NCBI GenBank assembly: GCA_900299025.1
Contig: OMIE01000097.1
Coordinates: 1 to 40,523 of the forward strand
DNA from: Burkholderiaceae bacterium
Lineage (GTDB): Bacteria; Pseudomonadota; Gammaproteobacteria; Burkholderiales; Burkholderiaceae_E
Direction: 5' to 3'
DNA length: 40,523 nucleotides
A program made the translations under genes and the position numbers. Below are positions 28,636 through 40,523 of the stretch, piece after piece; the stretch's first letter is position 1; the number at the start of each line of letters is the position of its first letter. The notes beneath the pieces were generated by a model, which was given only the letters and a program-made list of their open reading frames with translations, did no database searches and was not told the DNA's origin.

Positions 28636-30648
28636 ATTCAGGGCCTTGCCAAATTCGATAAACCACTGGATGCTTTGTGGGTTTGCCATCGAGTCTTTAT
28701 TGAGTGCTGCCGCTGGGTCTTGACCAAGCAATATCTTTTTCACTGGCACTTCGAGCTTCTTACCCGATAAGGTGCGAGGAACCTCGGCGATGGCATGCAC
28801 GGCGTTTGGCACATGCCGGGCTGATAATTGTTCTCGAATAGCACTGAGCAAACGCTTGCTGAGCGCTTCATCGAGCGCGTGCGCACCACGCAAGACCACG
28901 AATAAAAGCATCATGCTCGGACGGCCTAAGTACTCTAAATCGATGACGAGTGAATCGGCAATTTCGGCAAAGGCCTCGACCACTCGGTAGAGCTCACTGG
29001 TTCCCATCCGGATACCATGGCGATTTATCGTCGAATCTGATCGGCCATAAATAATGGCACTTCCACGGTCGGTGATCTCTAGCCAATCGCCATGGCGCCA
29101 GACGCCGGGAAATTGCGTGAAGTAACTGTCAAAATAACGTTTGTTTTCTGGATCATTCCAAAAATAAAGAGGCATCGACGGCAATGGCTTGGTACAAACC
29201 AATTCACCGACTTGATTGATCAGGGCATGCCCCTCGTCGTCGAAGGCCTCGGTTGCCGAACCCAAACATCGACATTGCATTTCACCCTCGTAAATCGGAA
29301 GCATGACCGAAGCACCAATAAAGGCTGCTCCTGGATCGGTACCCCCTGATATGCTGGCCAACATCACATCCTCGCTCACCGACTCATAGACCCAGCGATA
29401 GCCCGCAGCAGTAAGCGGCGAGCCTGTTGACCCAAGTGTTTTAAGCGCACAAAGATCAACATGCTCGCGTGGTCGGTACTGCTCCTTAATACACATCCCG
29501 ATGTAGGCTGGACTGATGCCGACCAAATTTGCTCGGTGTCGACTCACGAAGGACCACAAGGTATCAAAGTTGGGATAACTCGGATGACCGTCAAGTTGCA
29601 AGATCGTTGCCCCGCCCATTAAGGCACTGACCAAAGAGTTCCACATAATCCAACCGGTAGAGGTCTGCCAGAAGAAGCGCTCACCGGGATTGATATCGAG
29701 GCCCAAGGCCAAACTCTTTAAGCCTTCGACAATCGTACCGCCATGACCGTGCACAATCGGCTTTGGCATGCCGGTGGTTCCAGAGGAGTAAACGATCCAT
29801 AAAGGTGCATCAAAGGGCAAATCAACAAAGCTAGGCTTAGCTAAGTGAGTGCTTGATTGGCTTAGAAAATCTTGCATATCAACATAAGCTAAGCCACGAT
29901 CGTTGCAATATTCTTTAATATGTTCGGTTTTGTGTATCGTAGGCAATAAAATAACGACACGTAGACTCGGTAATTGTTTCAAAATATCGACCAATACCTC
30001 ACTTCGATCGAAAGCCTTTCCTGCGTAGTGATAGCCATCAACAGCAACTAGTACGCTTGGTTCAATTTGGCGAAATCGATCAAGCACGCTTGTTGCGCCC
30101 ATATCGGGTGAAGCCGAGGACCAAATCGCACCCAAGGATGCGCTCGCCATCAAAGCCATGACACTTTCAGGAACATTGGGCATAAATGCTGCTACACGAT
30201 CACCCTGCTTAATGCCTTGACTGCGCAATAAGGCTTGCAAATGTGCAACATCAGAAGCCAGCGCCTGCCAAGTCCACTGCCTCTCGGCTTGTGTTTCGCT
30301 TTGCGCAATCACAGCGGTCTTTTGTGCAAAGTCCTCATGCTCTGACCATCTCAAACACTGCTTTGCATAGTTAATGGCTGCGCCTGTAAACCAGCTTGCC
30401 CCTGGCATGGCGGCGCGAGCAAGCACCTTGCGATAACCGGGTGCTGGCGCAGCGCTTTGGACCTGAAAGTGCTCCCAAATACTCGCCCAAAAGCCTTCAA
30501 CATCGTCCACTGACCACTGCCAGAGGCTTTGATAATCGTTGAATGTCAAACCCCTTGTTTGCTCTAGAAACGATATATAACTTGTTGTCGGTGAAGCGGC
30601 AAGGCGCTCAGTACTTGCCTGCCAAAGTATTGGTGGTATGGTTTTCAT
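28630..30648 (-). CDS. Acetoacetate-CoA ligase
   Basis: 672 residues, ANL adenylate-forming superfamily. Activates acetoacetate to acetoacetyl-CoA with ATP, feeding ketone-body use or polyhydroxybutyrate turnover. The N-terminus (SFLEQTRGLTFNDYQSLWQWSVDDVEGFWASIW) and length are those of acetoacetyl-CoA synthetases. P-loop-like motif is VYSSGTTGMPKPIVHGHGG; SGGTDPGAAF, WRHGDWLEITDRGSAIIYGRSD and the late VPRTLSGKKLEVPVKK lysine segment complete the active site. GGG lies 8 nt before the ATG. It is 64 bp downstream of the cyclase gene, same strand. Confidence 0.93.
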   Translation of the reverse strand: MKTIPPILWQASTERLAASPTTSYISFLEQTRGLTFNDYQSLWQWSVDDVEGFWASIWEHFQVQSAAPAPGYRKVLARAAMPGASWFTGAAINYAKQCLRWSEHEDFAQKTAVIAQSETQAERQWTWQALASDVAHLQALLRSQGIKQGDRVAAFMPNVPESVMALMASASLGAIWSSASPDMGATSVLDRFRQIEPSVLVAVDGYHYAGKAFDRSEVLVDILKQLPSLRVVILLPTIHKTEHIKEYCNDRGLAYVDMQDFLSQSSTHLAKPSFVDLPFDAPLWIVYSSGTTGMPKPIVHGHGGTIVEGLKSLALGLDINPGERFFWQTSTGWIMWNSLVSALMGGATILQLDGHPSYPNFDTLWSFVSRHRANLVGISPAYIGMCIKEQYRPREHVDLCALKTLGSTGSPLTAAGYRWVYESVSEDVMLASISGGTDPGAAFIGASVMLPIYEGEMQCRCLGSATEAFDDEGHALINQVGELVCTKPLPSMPLYFWNDPENKRYFDSYFTQFPGVWRHGDWLEITDRGSAIIYGRSDSTINRHGIRMGTSELYRVVEAFAEIADSLVIDLEYLGRPSMMLLFVVLRGAHALDEALSKRLLSAIREQLSARHVPNAVHAIAEVPRTLSGKKLEVPVKKILLGQDPAAALNKDSMANPQSIQWFIEFGKALNS

Positions 30649-30712
30649 CTTGATGCCCTATGTATCGTGAGGGTCTTTTTGCGAGCTCTCATTATGAAGT
30701 CTTGTAGCGAGC

Positions 30713-31756
30713 TCAAAGGGTTGCAATAGGTGTTGCGGGCGATCCGACGGCTCCAGGCAGGCGAAGCGGCGGTGCTGTGAGCAAAAACCTGGAGCGATGC
30801 TGTGCCTTCAAGGCCTGGGCTAGTTCGTGCAGATACCAAATTTCCCCAAGCGGTACACCAAGCTTAAACAAGCAGTGCTGATGCAAAGGTAAGGTTGCGC
30901 AAGGTCCGGGTGGCTTGCTGCCGTCGTAGTGTTCAACCGCATAGTTATCAGCAATGAGCGCGCTGATCTGACGATCGCCGATCCACTGCAATAAGCGCTC
31001 ATCGCGTCCATCAAGTGCAGCGCACAAATCGTGGGCAAGTTCAGCATCCGGTTTACCGGCCCACTCAACGATTCGATCGGTAAATCCGGTGTAGATGCAA
31101 AGCATATCGCCCGCTTCGACGATGACACCTTGTTCCTCGATCAGTTTCATCAATAAATCAAAACCAACCACGGTTCGGCCATCGCCCAGCTTATCGCGCA
31201 AATTAATCAGTACTCCTCGGCCTTGCATGCCGTGCTTGGCCAAGTGCTCCACACTTAAGGCATGCGCGGCCGACTGCCAGGCTGTGGCTTGCGAGCGATC
31301 GGAATGTTCGACGGCAGTCAGTGAAAATGATTTATCCGGCCGGTATCCGTTATAAAAAACTGGCTCTGCAATGCCATCACCATTGGCATCAAATAGACTA
31401 CCGACATGGGCAAAACTGTCCCATTGGGTTGAGTATTGAAGCCATAAAAGCACCTTATCATCGTTCACCACATCGGTTGCTTGGTCGACATCGCGGCGCA
31501 CTTCGTAAATCCAGTTGGGTGCGCCTTGTCGAATCGTTGGCGACAGCTGCGGAGGGAACCTTCTTGGATTAAGAACATTACCACCGGGTAAATTCAAAGG
31601 TAGCGACAGGCAAAAACTTTGTCCGGTTTTGACCTCGGCCACGCCTTGCAAGACTTTTTGCCGGGTAATGAGATTGACCCGCCCCAGTTGATCATCATCA
31701 CCAAAATCGCCCCATGTCGATCCCTGGGGACGTTGTTGATAGCGGCCTGTGCTCAT
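30713..31756 (-). CDS. Cyclase-family metal-dependent hydrolase
   Basis: 347 residues, PF04199 (kynurenine formamidase/cyclase-like). Recognised by WGDFGDDDQLGRVNLIT near the start, LSLPLNLPGGN, the putative metal segment LQYSTQWDSFAHVG (about residues 108-121), GVLINLRDKLG, GDMLCIYTGF, and the DNYAVEHYDG... LHQHCLFKLGVPLGE segment. The usual HxGTHxDxxxH motif appears here as TQWDSFAH, as in the longer, poorly characterised subgroup. GGGAG lies 8 nt before the ATG. It diverges from the M20 amidohydrolase. Substrate unknown; an amide, lactone or carbamoyl compound is possible. Confidence 0.8.
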   Translation of the reverse strand: MSTGRYQQRPQGSTWGDFGDDDQLGRVNLITRQKVLQGVAEVKTGQSFCLSLPLNLPGGNVLNPRRFPPQLSPTIRQGAPNWIYEVRRDVDQATDVVNDDKVLLWLQYSTQWDSFAHVGSLFDANGDGIAEPVFYNGYRPDKSFSLTAVEHSDRSQATAWQSAAHALSVEHLAKHGMQGRGVLINLRDKLGDGRTVVGFDLLMKLIEEQGVIVEAGDMLCIYTGFTDRIVEWAGKPDAELAHDLCAALDGRDERLLQWIGDRQISALIADNYAVEHYDGSKPPGPCATLPLHQHCLFKLGVPLGEIWYLHELAQALKAQHRSRFLLTAPPLRLPGAVGSPATPIATL

Positions 31757-31860
31757 TGATGTTTCTCCCTTAGCAATGGCTTAAGATCCAGAATAGTGTT
31801 GAGCAATGACTCTAGCTCGTAGCTCCGTTTTTACGTTCATCGCATCAATGAGGTGATTTC

Positions 31861-33114
31861 ATGGCAAGCACGCCCGCTTTGCAAGTTCATTCGGCCCGTT
31901 TATGGGACAGCCTCATGGCCTTGGCGCAAATAGGTGCCACCGACAAAGGTGGTGTGCGTCGTTTGGCGCTCACTGAGCTTGACCGACAGGCTCGAGATCT
32001 TGTGTGCGGCTGGTTCCGAGAAGCAGGACTTAAACTGCGCGTGGACCAGATTGGCAATGTGTTTGCCAGGCGCGAAGGTTCAAATCCTAAGCTAGCTGCC
32101 GTGGCAACAGGTAGTCATATCGACACGCAGCCAAGCGGTGGCAAGTTTGATGGCAACTATGGCGTACTGGCTGGTTTGGAAGTGGTTCGTAGCCTTAATG
32201 ATGCTGGCTTGGTCACGAAACGACCGATCGAGGTCTGCATTTGGACCAACGAAGAAGGCTCTCGCTTCACCCCTGTCATGATGGGCTCTGGCGTTTGGGC
32301 TGGTGCATTTTCGCTCGAACATGCCCAACAAGCACGGGATTCAGCAGGTATGACAGTCCTTGAAGCGCTTCGGCAGATTGCTTATGAGGGTTCAGTGCCT
32401 TGTGGGCCAAGCACTGAGCATCCGAGCTTTCACGCTTACTTTGAAGCTCATATTGAACAAGGGCCTGTGTTAGAGGATGCGAATCTTCCTATTGGCGAGG
32501 TGATCGGAGCCTTGGGTCAACGATGGTTCGATGTTCGAATTCATGGCATGGACGCACATGCTGGGCCCACACCGATGCATTTGCGCAAAGACGCCATGCT
32601 CGCTGCAGCAGCAATGGTCCAAGAAGTTAATACGATTGCGCTGTCACATAGCCCTTATGGGCGAGGGACAGTCGGTAGTCTACGCGTTGAACCCAACTCC
32701 CGAAACGTGATACCAGGCTATGTGCAGTGCTCGGTGGATTTTCGCCATCCCGAACTTGAAGGCTTGATCGATATGGAAGCACGCTTAAGGCGCTTTGCTG
32801 AACAACTCGCTGCGCAAAACCGTGTTGATATCGATATTGAAAAAGTTACGGAGTTTGCTCCTTGCAAGTTTTCAAATTCGTGTCTTGACGCTATTCGGCA
32901 GAGCATTAAAACCTTTGGACTTTCGAGTATGCCTATTGTGAGTGGCGCAGGGCATGATGCGGTCTATGTCGCTAGGCAGTCTCCATCCGCTATGATTTTT
33001 ATCCCTTGTAAAGATGGCATTAGTCATAATGAGATCGAAGATGCTCTGCCCGAACATATTGAGGCTGGGGCCAATGTCTTGCTCGGTGCAATGGTAGAAA
33101 TGGCACAACAGTAG
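31861..33114 (+). CDS. M20-type Zn-dependent amidohydrolase (hydantoinase/carbamoylase family)
   Basis: 417 residues. The family includes N-carbamoyl-L-amino acid hydrolase, beta-ureidopropionase and allantoate amidohydrolase. All five metal ligands are seen: H86 (GSHIDT), D97 (FDGNYG), E131-E132 (NEEG), H197 (EAHIEQGP) and H389 (ISHNE). The dimerisation domain has the bridging His in GMDAHAGPTPM and RNVIPGYVQ. AGGTGA precedes the ATG. With the divergent cyclase gene this may form a small carbamoyl/amide-degrading unit, but the substrate cannot be told from sequence. Confidence 0.9.
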   Translation: MASTPALQVHSARLWDSLMALAQIGATDKGGVRRLALTELDRQARDLVCGWFREAGLKLRVDQIGNVFARREGSNPKLAAVATGSHIDTQPSGGKFDGNYGVLAGLEVVRSLNDAGLVTKRPIEVCIWTNEEGSRFTPVMMGSGVWAGAFSLEHAQQARDSAGMTVLEALRQIAYEGSVPCGPSTEHPSFHAYFEAHIEQGPVLEDANLPIGEVIGALGQRWFDVRIHGMDAHAGPTPMHLRKDAMLAAAAMVQEVNTIALSHSPYGRGTVGSLRVEPNSRNVIPGYVQCSVDFRHPELEGLIDMEARLRRFAEQLAAQNRVDIDIEKVTEFAPCKFSNSCLDAIRQSIKTFGLSSMPIVSGAGHDAVYVARQSPSAMIFIPCKDGISHNEIEDALPEHIEAGANVLLGAMVEMAQQ

Positions 33115-33154
33115 TGGTTTTATGTCTCCCAGACCTTGACGATTCAGCTTTTGT

Positions 33155-33598
33155 TCACCGAGCAAAAAGTTGATCGATGTCAGCAAAGGCCTTGAACTCC
33201 AAAGCATTGCCTGAGGGATCAAGAAAGAACATGGTGGCTTGCTCACCAACCTGTCCTTGAAAGCGCACGTGGGGTTCGACAATAAAGCGCTGACCTGCGT
33301 CTTTCAGACGCTGAGCGAGGTCTTGCCAGGTGGTCATATCAAGCACGACCCCAAAATGTCGTACCGGGACTTGATCGCCGTCAACGCCGTTCGTCGCAGC
33401 TAGCCCACATTCCTGTGGTGCAAGATGGGCGACGATTTGGTGACCGAATAAGTCAAAGTCCACCCAGTCAGGCGCGCTACGCCCTTCCGGGCAAGCTAAT
33501 AAATCACCATAAAAAGCACGTGCCTGTGCGATATCGTGCACTGGGAAGGCTACATGAAAAGGCCTGTACTGACGCTTGGAGGGCAATAATGATTCCAT
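33155..33598 (-). CDS. VOC-family (glyoxalase/dioxygenase-like) protein
   Basis: 147 residues, two beta-alpha-beta-beta-beta modules. Starts with [28 protein letters not shown]; the possible metal ligands are the early His (FHVAF), the His in VRHFGVVLD and the Glu in [24 protein letters not shown] is typical of a betaproteobacterial subfamily with no assigned role. ATG 33598 is the homology-supported start; the frame is open further upstream into the BenE gene. 22 bp after the BenE-family gene. Confidence 0.82.
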   Translation of the reverse strand: MESLLPSKRQYRPFHVAFPVHDIAQARAFYGDLLACPEGRSAPDWVDFDLFGHQIVAHLAPQECGLAATNGVDGDQVPVRHFGVVLDMTTWQDLAQRLKDAGQRFIVEPHVRFQGQVGEQATMFFLDPSGNALEFKAFADIDQLFAR

Positions 33599-33620
33599 GG
33601 CTGATCGCTTTAGGATGTAG

Positions 33621-34853
33621 TTAAGCTTTTTTGACGTCGTCTTGCGAGCGCGGATTTTGCAACAGCATGGCGAGCTTGCCAAAACAAAGACCCCAAAAAG
33701 CAGAACCAAGACCAGCTAACTGGACACCCGATAAAACAACCAATAGGCAAAGGGTTTGCGGCAGGCTTTGTCCGAGGTCTTTGTCCTGATAGGCCTGCTG
33801 AAGTGCAGCCGTCATACTGGTCATCAATGCAATCGAAGCTAAGGTCAAGACAAGTACGGGGTGTAACCACATCAATGCCTTAATGACCCACAAGGCAAAA
33901 CCGGCAATTAGTAGATATAAAACCCCAGCCCAGGCTGAAGCCTTCCATCGCTGCTCGACAGACTCGCCAGCTTGTGGGCCCAAACATAGCGCGGCTGTGA
34001 TTGCCGCTAAATTGAGCGCATGCCCCCCAAACATCGCTGCTACGGCACTGAGCAATGATGATGCAACGAGTAAACGATCTGGATTGCTTGAATACCCAAA
34101 GCTCTTTATCGCCGCCAATCCAGCCATATTCTGGCCGGTTAAGGTCACTAAAAATAATGGAAGACCAAGCCCCAGCATGACAGTCAGATCAAAGCTTGGC
34201 CACAGCCATTGGTTTAACACGAACACTGCGCCTTCTTGGTGTTGCCCAAAAGCCTTAGCAACATCAAAGCCAATGCCCGGCAGCATCGATGTCATATTGG
34301 CTGCATGTTCATGCCTATGAAAGTAGGCTGACCAGGCAATAGCGATGAGCAACATCACGAAAATGGCGCCTGTGTTCCAAAGTCGACGCATCAAAAAAAA
34401 TCCTACCCACATGCTTGCCACCGGTACATACATCGACTGCTGAAATCCTTGTTCGACACTTTGTATTGCCAAGCGCAATAAGATGCCGGCTAGCAAAGCG
34501 CTCGCTAGCTGCGTTGGGATTAAGCGCATGACCCAACTTAAGCCTCTTAAGAGGCCCATGGCGATTCCAAGGGCAGCGGCGAAGATAAAGGCACCCATGG
34601 CACTTGAGAAATCGTTTACGCCTGCTGAAATCAATAAGGCTGCGCCCGGGGTAGACCAAGCAAAAAGAAGTGGCGTTTTAGATTTATACGATAAATAAAG
34701 CGATAAAAAGCCTTGGCCAGCACTTAAAGCTGCTAGGGCGAGTGCCGCTTGACTTACCGAAGCACCAAGTGCTTGGAGCGCCTGCCATACAATCGCGACA
34801 GAGCTGGCATAGCCAACGAGAACAGCGATTGCGCCTGCCGTAAAAGCTTGCAC
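33621..34853 (-). CDS. BenE-family (benzoate/H+ symporter) membrane transporter
   Basis: 410 residues, about 12 hydrophobic helices. Family marks: [27 protein letters not shown] at the N-terminus, [14 protein letters not shown], the [16 protein letters not shown] loop and [18 protein letters not shown]. The only candidate start is GTG 34853, which leaves a very short tail before helix 1. Benzoate is the named substrate of the family, but no aromatic-degradation genes are in the window, so the substrate is open. Confidence 0.88.
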   Translation of the reverse strand: MQAFTAGAIAVLVGYASSVAIVWQALQALGASVSQAALALAALSAGQGFLSLYLSYKSKTPLLFAWSTPGAALLISAGVNDFSSAMGAFIFAAALGIAMGLLRGLSWVMRLIPTQLASALLAGILLRLAIQSVEQGFQQSMYVPVASMWVGFFLMRRLWNTGAIFVMLLIAIAWSAYFHRHEHAANMTSMLPGIGFDVAKAFGQHQEGAVFVLNQWLWPSFDLTVMLGLGLPLFLVTLTGQNMAGLAAIKSFGYSSNPDRLLVASSLLSAVAAMFGGHALNLAAITAALCLGPQAGESVEQRWKASAWAGVLYLLIAGFALWVIKALMWLHPVLVLTLASIALMTSMTAALQQAYQDKDLGQSLPQTLCLLVVLSGVQLAGLGSAFWGLCFGKLAMLLQNPRSQDDVKKA

Positions 34854-34915
34854 CGGGTGTCTTACCCTTGGCTTGCAACGAGGAACGCCAAAATAGAACG
34901 GTCTACAATTTAAGC

Positions 34916-38538
<3,623 letters not shown>

Positions 38539-38855
38539 GGGTTTCTCCTAATGACTTATAACTTTTCTATAGAAATTACATGGTTGTTGTTGATGTAGGT
38601 CATAGCTTGCTGTTGATAAGTGGTCTAAGCACTTGCTATAGCATTGGATTGTCCCTTGCATAAAGCCTGGATAAAGCCATGGTCGGTCGGGTATAAGCTC
38701 GCATAAGTTTTTACGCTTAGGCCAAGGCCGCCAACTTGTTCCCTGCTCATACAAAGATGCCCGCTACTTGTCGAAGCCTTAAAGTGGCCGCTACCCACAG
38801 CCTTATCCACTGCTAAGCGTATAGGGGTTGGTTCGAGCGGTTTGGCTTGCATGAT
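38539..38855. other. dnaA-dnaN gap, candidate replication origin (oriC)
   Basis: 317 bp without a gene. It holds DnaA-box-like 9-mers relative to TTATNCACA: TTATCCACT at 38803-38811 (8/9), minus-strand TTATCAACA at 38611-38619 (8/9), and weaker 7/9 matches at 38655-38663, 38666-38674, 38688-38696 and 38791-38799. An AT-rich stretch near 38549-38580 beside the dnaN start could be the unwinding element. TGCTATAGCA at 38634-38643 is a perfect palindrome. The gap must also carry dnaN expression signals. No 9/9 box is present, so this is a candidate only; bacterial origins are often here or just upstream of dnaA. Confidence 0.5.
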
Positions 38856-40253
38856 CTAGCTTCGGAGCGTTTGTTCAAGAACTTTTAGCGCATGATTCAG
38901 TTCGTTTTCATGCTGTCTACGTTCGGTGATACGGCGTACGGCGTGTAAAACTGTGGTGTGATCGCGACCACCAAAGAGCTCACCGATTTCAGGAAGTGAT
39001 TTCTGTGTGAGTTCTTTGGCTAAGTACATAGCCACTTGGCGTGCTAGTGCGATGTGCGCCGGTCGCCTTTTGGAATACATGTCGGCAACTTTAAGCTTGT
39101 AATAGTCTGAGACGGTCTTTTGTATATTTTCAACCGAAATTGCTGGTCGGTTTAAGTCGAGCAGATCTTGTAATGCCTCTTTTGCAAGTTCAAGCGTGAT
39201 GGCCTGTCCTCGGAAACTTGATGCTGCTACAAGTCGGTTGAGCGCACCTTCAAGTTCTCGGACATTGCTGCGTAGGTTCTTGGCAACGAAGAACGCAACA
39301 TCATCGGGTAAGCCTACTTGGCGCAATTCCGCCTTGCGGTGAAGAATAGCTGTTCGCGTTTCAAGATCAGGTGGCTCGATTGCGACGATTAAGCCACTGT
39401 CAAAACGTGACACCAACCGATCCTCAACACCGCTCATTTCTTTTGGGTAGGTATCGCAGGTAACGATGATTTGCTTGCGAGCGGCGAACAAGGATTCAAA
39501 AAGGTAAAAAAATTCCTCTTGGGTTCGCGGTTTATTGGAAAGAAACTGAATATCGTCAATCAAAAACAAATCAAGCTTTTGATACTGAGCTCGCATTTCC
39601 TCGGAATTTTTACGCTGGATAGCGCGCACCATTTCATCGAAGAACTCCTGTGCATGAATATATCGAAGCCTTGCACCTGGACTGCGTTCTCGGATGGCAT
39701 TGCCCACAGCGTGCATGAGATGGGTCTTGCCTAAGCCAACGCCGCCGTAGATAAAGAGGGGGTTGTACTCCAGGCCGGGACGCTGGCTCACTTGTAAGGC
39801 GGCAGCGCGAGCCATTTGGTTTGATTTACCGGTAACAAAATTATCAAAATTTAGTTCGCGATTTAGTCTTGAGTGCTCATTCGCTGCGGTTTCGTTCGTT
39901 TGATTGCTTGCGATAGGGTTTGACACAGGGCTTCTTAAACCGTGGCCTGTTGTAGAGCTGGCCGATGGCAGGACGTCTCCATCGTCTCTTATCGTATCTT
40001 CGGGCATATTGATTTCAAACTGCAAACCAAGCCCTGGCTTGTTGGGTGCTGCGTCACTTAAAAGCTCTTCGAGTCGTTGGCCCCATTGTTGTTTGATCCA
40101 ATTGAGCTTGAAAGCGTTCGGACAACCGATACGAAGACAATGTCCCTCTTCCTGATAGCCAAGGTAAGCGAGCGGTTTAATCCAGGTCTTAAAGAGTTGT
40201 GGCGATATCTCGCGTTCGAGTTGCTCAATGCATCGCATCCACTGCTCAAGCAC
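38856..40253 (-). CDS. dnaA: Chromosomal replication initiator DnaA
   Basis: 465 residues. Binds DnaA boxes and melts oriC. Domain I (WMRCIEQLEREISPQLFKTWIKPL), a variable linker to about 130, the FDNFVTGKSNQMARAAA entry to the AAA+ domain, Walker A GGVGLGKT at 170-177, Walker B LFLIDDIQFL, and the C-terminal DNA-binding helix with GRDHTTVLHAVRRI. GTG 40253 is the start: AGGGAG 6 nt upstream fits it and homology begins at once; the ATG five codons later lacks a site. Confidence 0.97.
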   Translation of the reverse strand: MLEQWMRCIEQLEREISPQLFKTWIKPLAYLGYQEEGHCLRIGCPNAFKLNWIKQQWGQRLEELLSDAAPNKPGLGLQFEINMPEDTIRDDGDVLPSASSTTGHGLRSPVSNPIASNQTNETAANEHSRLNRELNFDNFVTGKSNQMARAAALQVSQRPGLEYNPLFIYGGVGLGKTHLMHAVGNAIRERSPGARLRYIHAQEFFDEMVRAIQRKNSEEMRAQYQKLDLFLIDDIQFLSNKPRTQEEFFYLFESLFAARKQIIVTCDTYPKEMSGVEDRLVSRFDSGLIVAIEPPDLETRTAILHRKAELRQVGLPDDVAFFVAKNLRSNVRELEGALNRLVAASSFRGQAITLELAKEALQDLLDLNRPAISVENIQKTVSDYYKLKVADMYSKRRPAHIALARQVAMYLAKELTQKSLPEIGELFGGRDHTTVLHAVRRITERRQHENELNHALKVLEQTLRS

Positions 40254-40259
40254 GCCTAG

Positions 40260-40265
40260 CTCCCT
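40260..40265 (-). promoter_or_regulatory. Ribosome binding site for the dnaA GTG start
   Basis: AGGGAG on the minus strand, 6 nt before GTG 40253; it decides the GTG over the ATG at 40238. Confidence 0.65.
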
Positions 40266-40485
40266 GGTTGGCGTTATGGGTTTGCGACGCTATGGACTTA
40301 AAGGGCAGCATGATGCAAGCATTAGGAAGGACGTAAGTCGGGCGATGAATAAAGCGGTGAATGAGGAAGCCGTCGGGACAAACTAATTTTCTACGAATCG
40401 CTTTGTTTGCGGGCAGTCTTCGTTAGTTTAACTGGTTGAAGGAAGATTTCCTTGCCTTCAGACCACCGTTTTAGCCGCTAGTGAA

Positions 40486-40515
40486 TTGACAAGAGCGCTT
40501 TGCTTTTGTTGTAAT
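40486..40515 (+). promoter_or_regulatory. sigma-70 promoter pointing out of the window (likely rpmH)
   Basis: TTGACA at 40486-40491 and TGTAAT at 40510-40515, 18 bp apart. It faces away from dnaA. In most proteobacteria rpmH-rnpA lie divergent from dnaA, so this is the probable rpmH promoter. The rest of the 270-bp gap (40254-40523) shows no good DnaA box; an AAGGAA-GAT-TTCCTT inverted repeat lies near 40440. Confidence 0.55.
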
Positions 40516-40523
40516 CGAAGGCT

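Noticed and set aside
30649-30712. Hairpin between the cyclase and acetoacetate-CoA ligase genes (GAGCTC twice)
   Set aside because: GAGCTC is self-palindromic; the extended stem has a bulge and a 20-nt loop with no T-run in transcript sense, so it is not a convincing terminator.
40434-40461. AAGGAA-GAT-TTCCTT inverted repeat upstream of dnaA
   Set aside because: Short stem, no match to DnaA boxes or a known operator; only noted in the promoter entry.

Overview
The window reads as chromosomal DNA of a betaproteobacterium, most likely order Burkholderiales. This is inferred from lineage-typical genes (DUF1840, DUF3717, DUF4390, a TorF-type porin beside comM, an NtrY/short-NtrX pair, acetoacetate-CoA ligase) and from the block def-fmt-rsmB-DUF4390-ntrY-ntrX. 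About 32 protein genes are packed with short gaps or overlaps. I saw no rRNA, tRNA, CRISPR array, insertion sequence or phage gene. The right end carries dnaA-dnaN-gyrB and a candidate replication origin. Most genes (23 of 32) lie on the minus strand, which is co-directional with a fork leaving that origin toward lower coordinates.

Left part, 1-9.9 kb. The 5' part of a TorF-family porin gene sits behind a near-consensus sigma-54 promoter and an NtrC-type dyad; comM diverges from it. Next is a complete L-threonate catabolic cluster on the minus strand: ltnD, otnK, otnC, otnI. It has tight or overlapping junctions and should convert L-threonate to dihydroxyacetone phosphate plus CO2. Head-to-head with ltnD is an alpha-methylacyl-CoA racemase-type family III CoA-transferase, and beyond it an MFS transporter. 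A small lipoprotein gene and a DUF1840 gene follow.

Middle, 10-24 kb. A full-length cobalamin-dependent methionine synthase gene (metH) has a palindrome-bearing in-frame insert. It is followed by an Ldh_2-type 2-hydroxyacid dehydrogenase and an unrecognised CxCC protein. Then comes the minus-strand run def, fmt, rsmB, DUF4390, ntrY, ntrX, which links translation and ribosome-modification genes to a two-component system. dprA diverges from def.

Right part, 24-40.5 kb. topB (topoisomerase III) overlaps a DUF3717 gene antisense. Then come chaC (glutathione degradation), a LysR regulator, acetoacetate-CoA ligase, a cyclase-family hydrolase, an M20-type amidohydrolase, a VOC protein, a BenE-family transporter, and finally gyrB, dnaN and dnaA. 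The 317-bp dnaA-dnaN gap holds several DnaA-box-like 9-mers and an AT-rich stretch. A good sigma-70 promoter at the extreme right end points out of the window, where rpmH normally lies.

I see no defence island or clearly new multi-gene system. The more interesting points are the NtrC/sigma-54 control region, the threonate cluster with its linked racemase-like gene, the MetH insert, the NtrX without an AAA+ domain, the orphan CxCC protein, and the dnaA-dnaN origin candidate.
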